Source: JBGPLJ01 sp035644395
GTDB lineage: Bacteria; Pseudomonadota; Gammaproteobacteria; Steroidobacterales; Steroidobacteraceae
Assembly (NCBI GenBank): GCA_035644395.1
Contig: DASQOR010000090.1
Location: 1 to 64,000 of the forward strand
Direction of reading: 5' to 3'
DNA: 64,000 nucleotides
Shown here: positions 17,606 to 25,096 of the stretch, in pieces
Position numbering within the stretch: the stretch's first letter is position 1
Layout of the letters: the number at the start of each line of letters is the position of its first letter
The notes under the pieces: generated by a model
Database searches by the model: none
Seen by the model: the letters and a program-made list of their open reading frames with translations, nothing else
What the model was told of the DNA's origin: nothing
Program-made: the position numbers and the translations under genes

Positions 17606-17674
17606 TTTCACATTTTCTGGCCCCCCACCCCGGCCGGGGGAGTCCATTTTCAAAGGCTTGGCTCTGAAATGTGA
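17606..17674. repeat. Structured spacer with imperfect inverted repeat
   Basis: TTTCACATTTTC (17606-17617) is mirrored by GAAATGTGA (17666-17674) with one extra base, enclosing the palindrome CCCCGGCCGGGG (17628-17639). It lies in the 235-bp gap between the outer-membrane barrel gene's stop and the signalling operon start, both on the reverse strand. It may terminate the former or form the 5' leader of the latter. No other gene is seen in the gap. Confidence 0.4.
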
Positions 17675-17700
17675 CCGCCTGCACACGGCGGCCACCGGCG

Positions 17701-18513
17701 TTAGAAGCTTACGCGCACATACAGCTGGGCCCCGGAGTTGTCGAGTTCGAACTCCCCGGTGTCACCCACCTGGTTCGAAGTGAGGCTGATGTTGAACTTG
17801 CGGTAGCCGAGTCCGAAGGCGAGATTCTCGCGGAAGCGGTACACGATTCCCGCATGCAGGTTCTGCGCGGATCCTTCGAAGTCATTCACGTCGACCTTGA
17901 GGTATTCCGCGCGCGCTTCGCCGTAGAAGCGGCGGCTGATGGGCACCAGCAGGTCGATGCCGACGGTCGGAAATGCGCCGGCGTTGTCCTCGCTCTGGTC
18001 GAGCGAGCGTGCCCGCACCAGCGCGCGCGCGTTGAATTCCAGCAGATTGATGCCGAAGCTCGCGGCGAGATCGATGTGCGGGTTGTGGACGATGGCATAG
18101 GAGTAGGCGAGCGACAGCATGCGGATGTTGAACGTCGATTCGACCAGATCGCCCGTCTGGTAGGTGTCGCCTCGAATGACCAGATCGCGTTCCAGCGTCT
18201 GTGCGGTCGAGCGGTCGAGCTTGAAGTAACCGAGCCGCACCCGGTGCCGGTCGTGCATGGCGATCATGAACTCGACGTCCGGCAGCGTCCGCTTGTCCGC
18301 CAGGCCCAGATCATTTTCCAGATCGATGGGGGTGCCCGAGTCGGGCGCGGCGCCGTCCAGCCGCAGCGTTGTCGCGACGTTGTCGAAGAAAGCGCCCGCT
18401 GTCAGGCGGAAGCGATCGTCGATCGGATTCGCGTAGTGATCCTCGGCAAAGGCCGGCATCGCAAACAAGGGCGCGGACGCGGCAACCAGCCGCAACAAAC
18501 TGCGTGAACTCAC
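17701..18513 (-). CDS. Outer-membrane beta-barrel protein, function unknown
   Basis: 270-aa protein with a signal peptide ending at AFA-E (residues about 1-23) and many alternating-residue beta strands. The C-terminal strand LYVRVSF ends in Phe, the Bam recognition signature of outer-membrane barrels. No cysteines appear in the mature part. The size suggests 8-12 strands; I cannot assign an OmpW or other named family. Start GTG 18513 has GGAGG 7 nt upstream. The gene lies between the signalling operon and exbD on the same strand, 121 bp after exbD, so it may be co-transcribed with exbD. Confidence 0.75.
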   Translation of the reverse strand: MSSRSLLRLVAASAPLFAMPAFAEDHYANPIDDRFRLTAGAFFDNVATTLRLDGAAPDSGTPIDLENDLGLADKRTLPDVEFMIAMHDRHRVRLGYFKLDRSTAQTLERDLVIRGDTYQTGDLVESTFNIRMLSLAYSYAIVHNPHIDLAASFGINLLEFNARALVRARSLDQSEDNAGAFPTVGIDLLVPISRRFYGEARAEYLKVDVNDFEGSAQNLHAGIVYRFRENLAFGLGYRKFNISLTSNQVGDTGEFELDNSGAQLYVRVSF

Positions 18514-18634
18514 GAACCAACCTCCGGGCGGCGACGGGGTGGCCGACTCTATACGGGTAAGCCCGCTCCGGAGTCAATCGATTCGCGCACTCCCGGAATG
18601 TCCACGCTCTGTGTCCGATCGGCGACAGTGGCGC

Positions 18635-19045
18635 CTAAAGGTAGCGTTCGTTGCCGACGAAGCTGATGCGGCGCGCGCCACTGCGCTGTGCGGCTGCCAG
18701 CATCTTCGCAACGTATTCGTAGCGCACGAACCGCGCGGGACGCACGTGAAACTCCGCCCGGTCGGAAATTGCCAGCAGACTTCGCGTGCGCTCCTCGACG
18801 CGCGCGAGCGGCGTGAGTTCTCCATTCCAGTAGATGCTGCCGCCGATCTCGATGTCGACCGCTGCAACCGGCGGTCGATCGATCGGCAGATTTTGTCCGC
18901 GTGCGAGGTCAAGACGAATGCTGTGTGTCATCGCGGGCAAGGTCAGCATCAGCATGGTGAGCAACACGAGCATCACGTCGATGAGCGGCGTCGTATTGAG
19001 CGTCGGGCCGGGATCCTGGAGCGGTTCATTGATTGCCGGGAACAT
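18635..19045 (-). CDS. exbD: Biopolymer transport protein ExbD/TolR family
   Basis: 136-aa protein with a short cytosolic N-terminus, a single membrane helix carrying the key acidic residue (NTTPLIDVMLVLLTMLML, Asp at about 23), and a periplasmic domain. In the family this Asp takes part in proton conduction with ExbB. The periplasmic part ends with AARRISFVGNE, as in ExbD/TolR. ATG 19045 has GGGAGG 8 nt upstream; the open frame beyond it is not conserved. It is divergent from the TonB-dependent receptor gene. No exbB neighbour exists, so ExbB must be encoded elsewhere. Confidence 0.88.
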   Translation of the reverse strand: MFPAINEPLQDPGPTLNTTPLIDVMLVLLTMLMLTLPAMTHSIRLDLARGQNLPIDRPPVAAVDIEIGGSIYWNGELTPLARVEERTRSLLAISDRAEFHVRPARFVRYEYVAKMLAAAQRSGARRISFVGNERYL

Positions 19046-19087
19046 CGCGGCTTCCTCCCTTGGAAAGTGATGTTCCTCAAACGCCGG

Positions 19088-19105
19088 CGACCCGCGCGCG
19101 GGTCG
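19088..19105. promoter_or_regulatory. 18-bp perfect palindrome, possible operator
   Basis: CGACCCGCGCGCGGGTCG is a perfect palindrome in the 193-bp divergent gap between exbD and the TonB receptor gene, 50 bp upstream of the receptor promoter candidate. No gene ends here, so it is unlikely to be a terminator. It could be a repressor site, but its high GC makes chance palindromes plausible. Confidence 0.35.
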
Positions 19106-19154
19106 GGTTTGCCCCGCCCGGCGCCGCTGCATCCAGCGCTTCGTCCCGGAAAAT

Positions 19155-19182
19155 TCGACATTGCTCCAAACCGGCGCATAAT
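19155..19182 (+). promoter_or_regulatory. Sigma70-like promoter of the TonB-dependent receptor gene
   Basis: TCGACA (19155-19160) and CATAAT (19177-19182) each match the consensus at 5 of 6 positions with a 16-bp spacer. It would give a leader of about 50 nt that ends with the strong GAGGAGG before ATG 19239. No clear Fur box is seen around it. Confidence 0.5.
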
Positions 19183-19238
19183 CGTCGGTTCGTCGGTCTG
19201 CAAAAAAACAACCGAATCACGACCAGAGGAGGAAGCTC

Positions 19239-22200
19239 ATGAACCTGCAATTGCTGGGCCAAGCTGGCAGCCGGACGTTCACATGTTGCGTAGTTGCGAC
19301 ACTTACGTTTGGCGCACTGCCGGCCCTTGCCCAAGAACCGGAGAGCTCGACCGAGACCATCGTGGTCACCGGATCGCGCATCCGTCAGAACCCCTTGAAC
19401 GAGCCGGCGCCCCTCGTCACCGTGTCTGACGAAGACATTGCGAAGAGCGGCCTGACGTCCGTCGCGGACGTTCTGCAGCGCATGCCGGTTTCGGGCGGCG
19501 GACTTAACTCCAAATTCAACACCAGCGGCAACATCGGCTTCCCTCCCGACCAGGGCGGCGTTGGCGCGGGTTCCGCGACAGTCGACATCCGTCATCTCGG
19601 TTCGAAGCGCGTGCTCGTCCTGGTCGATGGCATCCGCTGGATCAACGAATCGTCGGCGAGCGGCGTTTCCTCGGCGACCGACCTCAACACCATACCGACC
19701 AGCATCATCGACCACGTCGAAGTGCTGCAGGACGGGGCATCCGCGATCTACGGATCGGATGCGATCGCCGGTGTCGTCAACATCATCACCAAGAAGAATT
19801 TCGACGGTCTCGAGTTCTCGGGGTATGGCGGTGGCTACGACCAGGGCGACGGCAGTGCCCAGCAGTGGAGCCTTTCAACCGGTTCGAACAGCGAACGCTC
19901 GAGCAGCTTCCTCAGCCTGAGCTACGTGAATCAGGGCCGTGTGAGCTCGAACGATCGCGAAATTTCCCAGTTCCCGACGCCGGGCGTCGGCGCCTGCACG
20001 GGCCGATGCAGTTCCGGGACGCCGCAGGGACGCTTCGTATTCCACGACCCGACCACGGGCCTTGATCACAGCCTGACCCTCAATGACGGCGTCACTGGGG
20101 TCCCGGTCTTCAATCCGAATGATCCCGAGGGCGGGCCGCGGACGGACGATTTCCATCATTTCACCGTGGCGGACCGGTTCAACTTCCAGCCGTTCAACCT
20201 GATCCAGACGCCGAGCGAGCGCTTCGGTGTTTACGGACAGGGCGAGACTCATCTCAGCGACCGGGTCTCCTTCTACATGAAGGGCCTCTACAACAATCGC
20301 CGCTCCACGAACCAGGCGGCGCCGGAACCGCTCTTCATCGGACCGGAAGCTGGCAATGGCGTTGGCAACCTGCTCGATGTAACGCCGGTCAGCGCCCAAA
20401 ATCCGTACAACCCATTCATGATTGACCTGACGACGAGTACGGCGCCCGGTTCGACGGACTACTTCATCGGCCGCCGCCCGCTCGAAGGTGGGCCCCGCGT
20501 CTTTGAGCAACAGGTCGACACATGGTATCTCGGGGCCGGTTTCCGCGGCGATTTCAGCGCCGCTGGCCGCGATTTCTACTGGGATGTCAACGCGGTCTGG
20601 TCGCGCAACCATGCCGACCAGATCACGCACGGTAGCTACAACGCCCTGAAGGTCCGCAATGCCCTTGGCCCAGGCACGGTAGCTGGCCTTCCCGTAACTG
20701 GCGTTGGCACTGGCCCCGCCACCGCGACGGCGTGCGGACCGGTCACGGATGTGGCGGGTGTGCCTACCGTTGCCGATCCGATTCCCAACTGCGTTCCGCT
20801 CAACGTCTTCGGTGGACAGGGCGCGAATGGCGAGGGATCGATCTCGCCGGACATGCTGACCTACATCAATCCGGTCCTGCATGACTCGAGCGAGCAGGAG
20901 TTGAAGGACTTCACCGCGAATCTGACCGGCACCATCGTGCCGCTGCCGGCGGGTGGCCTCGACTTTGCCGTCGGTTACGAACACCGTTCGCAGAAGGGTT
21001 CGTATCAACCGGATGCCATCTATGTGGCGGGCGAAAGCGCGGGCGTGCCGTCGCTCCCGACGACGGGCGATTTCGACGTCAACGAGTTCTACGGCGAATT
21101 GCAGATTCCGCTGCTCAAGGACATGCCGGGTGCGGACCTCCTGCAGGTCAGCGCCGCGCTGCGTTCGTCGGACTACTCGACCTTCGGTTCGGACACCACG
21201 ACCAAGTTCGGCCTCAACTGGCGGCCGATGAAGGACTTCCTGATCCGCGGCACGTGGGGAGAAGGCATTCGCGCGCCGGGTATCGGCGAGCTCTTCGGAA
21301 CGTTCGCGCGTTTCGACACGACCATCACGGACCCCTGTTCGGATTACACCGGCGCCATCGGCGGTGGGCCGGGCGCACCCGCGGCCACCCAGGCGAACTG
21401 CCTCACACTTGGCGTGCCGGCAACGTACGCCCAGCCAAACCCGCAGATCTCGGTCGTCACGGGCGGAAATCCCGTGCTCGTGCCAGAGACCTCGGAAGGC
21501 TGGACGGCTGGCTTTGTCTATAGTCCGACCTGGGCGGAGGGCGTGTCCTGGTCCGACAACCTGTCCTTCGAGTTCACGTACTACAACATCGCGGTCGATG
21601 CATCGATCCAGGCGCGCGATGCGCAGGTGCAGCTCGACGGTTGCGTGAACACGCTCGATCCGGTGCTTTGCGGCGGCATCGGCCGCACACAGGGCGGCAC
21701 GATCAACCGCTTCAACAACCAGCTGATCAACATCGGCGGCACGGAGACCAAGGGATACGACCTCAATATCCACTGGGCCATGCCGGAGTCGAGCATTGGA
21801 CGGTTCCAGGCGTCGTGGCAGAACACGTGGCTCGACACGTACGTCGACACGATCCAGACGGCGACCGGATTCCAGGACGTGCCGCGTGACGGTACGGAGC
21901 GGGGATCACCGTCGCAGGCCTATCCGACGTGGAAGTCGGTCCTGACCGTCGATTGGTCGTCCGGCCCCTGGGCCGCATCGCTCACTGCTCGCCACATGAA
22001 CGCGATCACGGAAGCGTGCCGCGGGTTCGCGGGCCTCGGCCTTTGCTCGAACTACAACACGACGGACGATAATCTTTCGACCAACAAGATCGAGGCACAG
22101 ACCTATCTCGACCTCCAGGCAAGCTGGATTCCGTCGGGCTGGGGCGGCGACTGGACGGTCAGCGTCGGCGCCAACAACATCCTCGACCAGGACCCGCCGT

Positions 22201-22301
22201 TCTGTTTCAGCTGCGAGCTGAACTCATTTGACGGCGGCGCCTACGACGTGGGAGGAATTTTCTTCTACGGGCGTGTGGTGGCGCACTTCGGCAAGCAATA
22301 G
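19239..22301 (+). CDS. TonB-dependent outer-membrane receptor
   Basis: 1020-aa receptor. Signal peptide (to about ALAQ, residue 32), TonB box-like TETIVVTGSRI at about 37-47, plug domain (SVADVLQRMPV, DIRHLGSKRVLVLVDGIRW, VEVLQDGASAIYGSDAIAGVVNI in family order), then a large barrel. The substrate is not readable from sequence; the long insertions and NEPAPLVTVSDEDI start are common in receptors of Caulobacter- and Xanthomonas-type bacteria that take up carbohydrates or other non-iron compounds as well as siderophores. It ends HFGKQ rather than with a terminal Phe. A strong GAGGAGG precedes ATG 19239, and a clean terminator follows. Transcribed alone. Confidence 0.92.
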   Translation: MNLQLLGQAGSRTFTCCVVATLTFGALPALAQEPESSTETIVVTGSRIRQNPLNEPAPLVTVSDEDIAKSGLTSVADVLQRMPVSGGGLNSKFNTSGNIGFPPDQGGVGAGSATVDIRHLGSKRVLVLVDGIRWINESSASGVSSATDLNTIPTSIIDHVEVLQDGASAIYGSDAIAGVVNIITKKNFDGLEFSGYGGGYDQGDGSAQQWSLSTGSNSERSSSFLSLSYVNQGRVSSNDREISQFPTPGVGACTGRCSSGTPQGRFVFHDPTTGLDHSLTLNDGVTGVPVFNPNDPEGGPRTDDFHHFTVADRFNFQPFNLIQTPSERFGVYGQGETHLSDRVSFYMKGLYNNRRSTNQAAPEPLFIGPEAGNGVGNLLDVTPVSAQNPYNPFMIDLTTSTAPGSTDYFIGRRPLEGGPRVFEQQVDTWYLGAGFRGDFSAAGRDFYWDVNAVWSRNHADQITHGSYNALKVRNALGPGTVAGLPVTGVGTGPATATACGPVTDVAGVPTVADPIPNCVPLNVFGGQGANGEGSISPDMLTYINPVLHDSSEQELKDFTANLTGTIVPLPAGGLDFAVGYEHRSQKGSYQPDAIYVAGESAGVPSLPTTGDFDVNEFYGELQIPLLKDMPGADLLQVSAALRSSDYSTFGSDTTTKFGLNWRPMKDFLIRGTWGEGIRAPGIGELFGTFARFDTTITDPCSDYTGAIGGGPGAPAATQANCLTLGVPATYAQPNPQISVVTGGNPVLVPETSEGWTAGFVYSPTWAEGVSWSDNLSFEFTYYNIAVDASIQARDAQVQLDGCVNTLDPVLCGGIGRTQGGTINRFNNQLINIGGTETKGYDLNIHWAMPESSIGRFQASWQNTWLDTYVDTIQTATGFQDVPRDGTERGSPSQAYPTWKSVLTVDWSSGPWAASLTARHMNAITEACRGFAGLGLCSNYNTTDDNLSTNKIEAQTYLDLQASWIPSGWGGDWTVSVGANNILDQDPPFCFSCELNSFDGGAYDVGGIFFYGRVVAHFGKQ

Positions 22302-22324
22302 ACCCGGCATCGGGTGACCGCACG

Positions 22325-22358
22325 AGGGCCGGCCCCCTCAAAAGGGCCGGCCCTTTTT
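22325..22358 (+). terminator. Intrinsic terminator after the TonB receptor gene
   Basis: Perfect 11-bp stem AGGGCCGGCCC (22325-22335) with GGGCCGGCCCT (22344-22354), loop of 8, followed by a T5 run (22354-22358). Textbook rho-independent form, 24 bp after the receptor stop codon. Confidence 0.88.
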
Positions 22359-22377
22359 CTTTGGCCGCGACCGCGAG

Positions 22378-22383
22378 TATAAA
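22378..22383 (+). promoter_or_regulatory. Possible -10 element giving a near-leaderless mRNA for the EF-G paralogue
   Basis: TATAAA ends 10 nt before ATG 22393; transcription would be expected to begin about 7 nt after it, within a few bases of the ATG. No ribosome binding site is present before the ATG. The -35 region at this spacing is only a T-rich run belonging to the preceding terminator, so the promoter call is tentative. Confidence 0.35.
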
Positions 22384-22392
22384 TAGGCGCGT

Positions 22393-24444
22393 ATGGGCGC
22401 CTATAAGACGAACGATATTCATAACATCGCCCTGGTCGGACACACCGGCTCCGGCAAGACGTGGCTGTTCGAATCGCTGCTCGCCGCCACGGGCGCCATT
22501 CGCGGCCGCGGCAGTCTCGAGCGCGGCACGACCGTCTCCGACTACGACCCGCAGGAGAAGCGCCTCGGTCATTCGCTCGATGCGGCGTTTGCGAGCGTCG
22601 ATTACGAAGGCCGGCACATCAACCTGATCGACACGCCGGGCTATCCGGACCTCGCGGGACGGAGCCTGAGTGTCCTGCCCGCCGTCGAAACGGTGGCGAT
22701 CGTCGTCAACGCCGCCTCCGGCGTCGAGCTCGTCACGCAGCGCATGATGGAATTCGCCGCGGAGCGCCGGCTCTGCCGCCTGATCATCGTCAACAAGATC
22801 GACAGCCGCGAAGCGAACAACGAAGCGACGCTCGCGCAGATTCGCGAGCGCTTCGGCCGCGAATGCCTGCCGCTCAACCTGCCGGCGGAGGGCGGCAAGC
22901 GCGTGGTCGACTGTTTTTTTCGCGCGACCGAGGAGAAGACCGACTTCTCCTCGGTCACCCAGGCACACACGGAAATCGCGGACCAGATCGTCGAGATGGA
23001 CGAGAAGCTCATGGCCCAGTACCTCGAGCAGGGCGGCGAGCTCGAGCCGGACCAGATGCACGATGCGTTCGAAGCAGCCCTGCGCGAAGGGCATCTGATT
23101 CCCGTCTGCTTCGTTTCCGCCGAGACTGGCGCCGGCATCCCGCAACTCCTCGAGACGGTCGTACGCCTCCTGCCGAATCCTGCGGAAGGCAATCCGCCGG
23201 TTTTCCTGAAAGGCGAGGGCGAGGCGGCGGAAGCTGCCGAGGTGCGTCCCGATGCCTCGCTCCACGTGATCGCCCACGTCATCAAGGTGATCGTCGATCC
23301 GTTCGTCGGCAAGCTCGGCGTGTTTCGCGTGCACCAGGGCACGGTCCGTCAGGGTAGCCAGCTCTACGTCGGTGACGGCCGCAAGCCGATCCGGGTCGCA
23401 CACCTCCTCGCGCTGACCGGCAAGGAACATCGCGAGATCAGCTCCGCCATTCCCGGCGACATCTGCGCGATCAGCAAGATCGATGAACTGCATTTCGACG
23501 CGGTCCTGCACGACTCGCACGACGAGGACCACTTTCATCTGCAGTCGCTCGACCTGCCGCCGTCGATGCTCGGCGTCGCCATCGAGCCCGAAAGGCGCGG
23601 CGACGAGCAGCGGCTATCGGACGCCCTGCACAAGCTGGCTGCGGAAGATCCCTGCGTGCGGCTCGAATTCAACGCGGCGGGCAACGAGTCCGTGATGTAC
23701 GGACTGGGGGACCTGCACCTGCGCGTGTTGCTCGAGCGCATGAGCGAGCGTTACGGCGTGAAGGTGAAGACGCACCCGCCGAGCGTCCCGTATCGCGAAA
23801 CGGTCACGCGCGCCGCGGATGGACACAACCGGCACAAGAAGCAGACGGGGGGCGCCGGCCAGTTTGCGGAGGTGCATCTGCGTGTCGAACCCCTCGAGCG
23901 CGGCTCCGGATTCGAATTCGTCGACGACGTGTTCGGTGGCGCAATTCCCTCGCAGTACATTCCGGCGGTCGAGAAGGGCGTGCGCCAGGTGCTCGGCGAA
24001 GGAGCGCTTGCCGGCTATCCATTGTGCGACCTCCGGGTCACGGTGACCGACGGCAAGCACCACGCTGTCGATTCGAAGGAAGTCGCGTTCGTGGCGTGCG
24101 GGCGCAAGGCCTTCCTCGACGCCTTCCAGAAGGCGGGCCCGGTGGCGCTCGAGCCTATCGTGCGGCTCGACATCGTCATGCCGTCCGCATCGATGGGAGA
24201 CGTGACGGGCGATCTGGTATCGAAGCGCGGGAAAATCACCGGCAACACGACGCTCACCAGCCAGCGCGTTTCGGTGAAGGCACTCGTACCGCTGAGCGAG
24301 CTCGAAGGTTACCAGTCGCGACTCAAGTCACTGACGGGCGGACAGGGCATGTACACGGTGGAGCTCTCCGGATACGAGGCTGTGCCGCCGCGCCGGCAGC
24401 AGGAATTGATCCAGGCGTTCCGCCCCCGCGTCGAGCAGGACTGA
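22393..24444 (+). CDS. Elongation factor G paralogue (EF-G-like GTPase)
   Basis: 683-aa translational GTPase with EF-G domain order: G domain, beta barrel, and domains III-V. Motifs: P-loop GHTGSGKT, effector segment with RGTTVSD in place of the usual RGITI, G3 DTPGYPDLAG, and G4 NKID. Classical EF-G has AHIDAGKT and DTPGHVDF, so this belongs to the divergent, second EF-G type (COG0480 'FusA2-like'), often annotated elongation factor G but not the essential copy. Role may be in ribosome rescue or stress translation; unproven. No str operon genes are near it. ATG 22393 lacks a ribosome binding site. Its stop codon forms the edge of a repeat element. Confidence 0.9.
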   Translation: MGAYKTNDIHNIALVGHTGSGKTWLFESLLAATGAIRGRGSLERGTTVSDYDPQEKRLGHSLDAAFASVDYEGRHINLIDTPGYPDLAGRSLSVLPAVETVAIVVNAASGVELVTQRMMEFAAERRLCRLIIVNKIDSREANNEATLAQIRERFGRECLPLNLPAEGGKRVVDCFFRATEEKTDFSSVTQAHTEIADQIVEMDEKLMAQYLEQGGELEPDQMHDAFEAALREGHLIPVCFVSAETGAGIPQLLETVVRLLPNPAEGNPPVFLKGEGEAAEAAEVRPDASLHVIAHVIKVIVDPFVGKLGVFRVHQGTVRQGSQLYVGDGRKPIRVAHLLALTGKEHREISSAIPGDICAISKIDELHFDAVLHDSHDEDHFHLQSLDLPPSMLGVAIEPERRGDEQRLSDALHKLAAEDPCVRLEFNAAGNESVMYGLGDLHLRVLLERMSERYGVKVKTHPPSVPYRETVTRAADGHNRHKKQTGGAGQFAEVHLRVEPLERGSGFEFVDDVFGGAIPSQYIPAVEKGVRQVLGEGALAGYPLCDLRVTVTDGKHHAVDSKEVAFVACGRKAFLDAFQKAGPVALEPIVRLDIVMPSASMGDVTGDLVSKRGKITGNTTLTSQRVSVKALVPLSELEGYQSRLKSLTGGQGMYTVELSGYEAVPPRRQQELIQAFRPRVEQD

Positions 24445-24540
24445 AAAAGGGGACAGCCGGAAAAAGGGGACAGATTTATTTTTTCGCATTTCTGCTGCAG
24501 ACGCCTGGATATGCGAAAAAATAAATCTGTCCCCTTTTTC
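24443..24540. repeat. Perfect 29-bp inverted repeat with extra half copy; bidirectional terminator-like
   Basis: Arms 24460-24488 and 24512-24540 are exact reverse complements over 29 bases, separated by 23 bases. Each arm starts, read inward, with GAAAAAGGGGACAG. A third copy of that 14-base start is at 24443-24456. The T and A runs in the arms make it a plausible terminator in both directions between two convergent genes, whose TGA stops lie exactly at the repeat edges (24442-24444 forward; 24539-24541 reverse). Similar GGGGACAG-cored repeats are widespread in Proteobacteria and, from memory, are often seen with REP-type elements. Confidence 0.85.
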
Positions 24541-24958
24541 ACGGCTTGAAGGTCTGTTCGGTCACGTGATGCGCGACATCGCGCAGCGCCTGCATGCCAC
24601 CTTCCACCATGTAGTGGAGCGGCGGCTCCCCCTTGAACGGCGCCTTGCGATTCGGCTCATGCATGAAGCGCCACGCGCGGTCGCCGCCCGGATCCTTGCC
24701 GAGCAGCGTTGCCCAGATCCCGACCAGCAGGGACAGGCGCTGCTGCTGCGTATTGTTCAGCCGCGTGCTCTGGCTGCCGCGGTACTGCTTGAGCACCTGC
24801 GGCGACGGGCACTTGATGAGCCGGCACTGCTGCAGTTCCGACAGATTCAGCTCCTCCGCCATGCGGAAGAAACGCGCGAGCGTCGTCTGCGCGGCGTTGG
24901 CCCGGCCCGGTCGGGTCGATGGGGCTAGCGTGAGGGGCGGTCGGCCGGTGCGTTGCAT
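24539..24958 (-). CDS. Xre/MbcA/ParS-type antitoxin-like protein (DUF2384), orphan
   Basis: 139-aa basic protein. The C-terminal half fits the toxin-binding DUF2384/MbcA-ParS-Xre pattern: a helical segment with LSLLVGIWATLLG, then AWRFMHEPNRKAPFKGEPPLHYMVEGGMQALRDV, where the W-x-x-x-PN...GxxPL...G core is typical. The N-terminal half would be the Xre-like DNA-binding part but is atypical. Known antitoxins of this type pair with RES-domain NAD+-degrading toxins; no such toxin gene adjoins here (neighbours are EF-G-like and MFS genes). So this is an orphan or regulator; the assignment is from motif memory. ATG 24958 is used; ATG 24862, at the start of MAEELNLSE, would give a shorter protein. 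Confidence 0.62.
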   Translation of the reverse strand: MQRTGRPPLTLAPSTRPGRANAAQTTLARFFRMAEELNLSELQQCRLIKCPSPQVLKQYRGSQSTRLNNTQQQRLSLLVGIWATLLGKDPGGDRAWRFMHEPNRKAPFKGEPPLHYMVEGGMQALRDVAHHVTEQTFKP

Positions 24959-25096
24959 CGTGGTGTTCTACTTGGCGGCTTCGAAACACAGTCTGCAACG
25001 ATTGCGCGCGCTTGCCAAACCCGGCAGTCTTTGTGCGCATAACCATAAGGGCCGGCGCGCCGTTTCTGGCCACCCGGGACCGCCAGGAGACTTCCT

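Noticed and set aside
24443..24540. Transposon end or insertion sequence
   Set aside because: No transposase gene or target duplication is seen; treated as a repeat or terminator.
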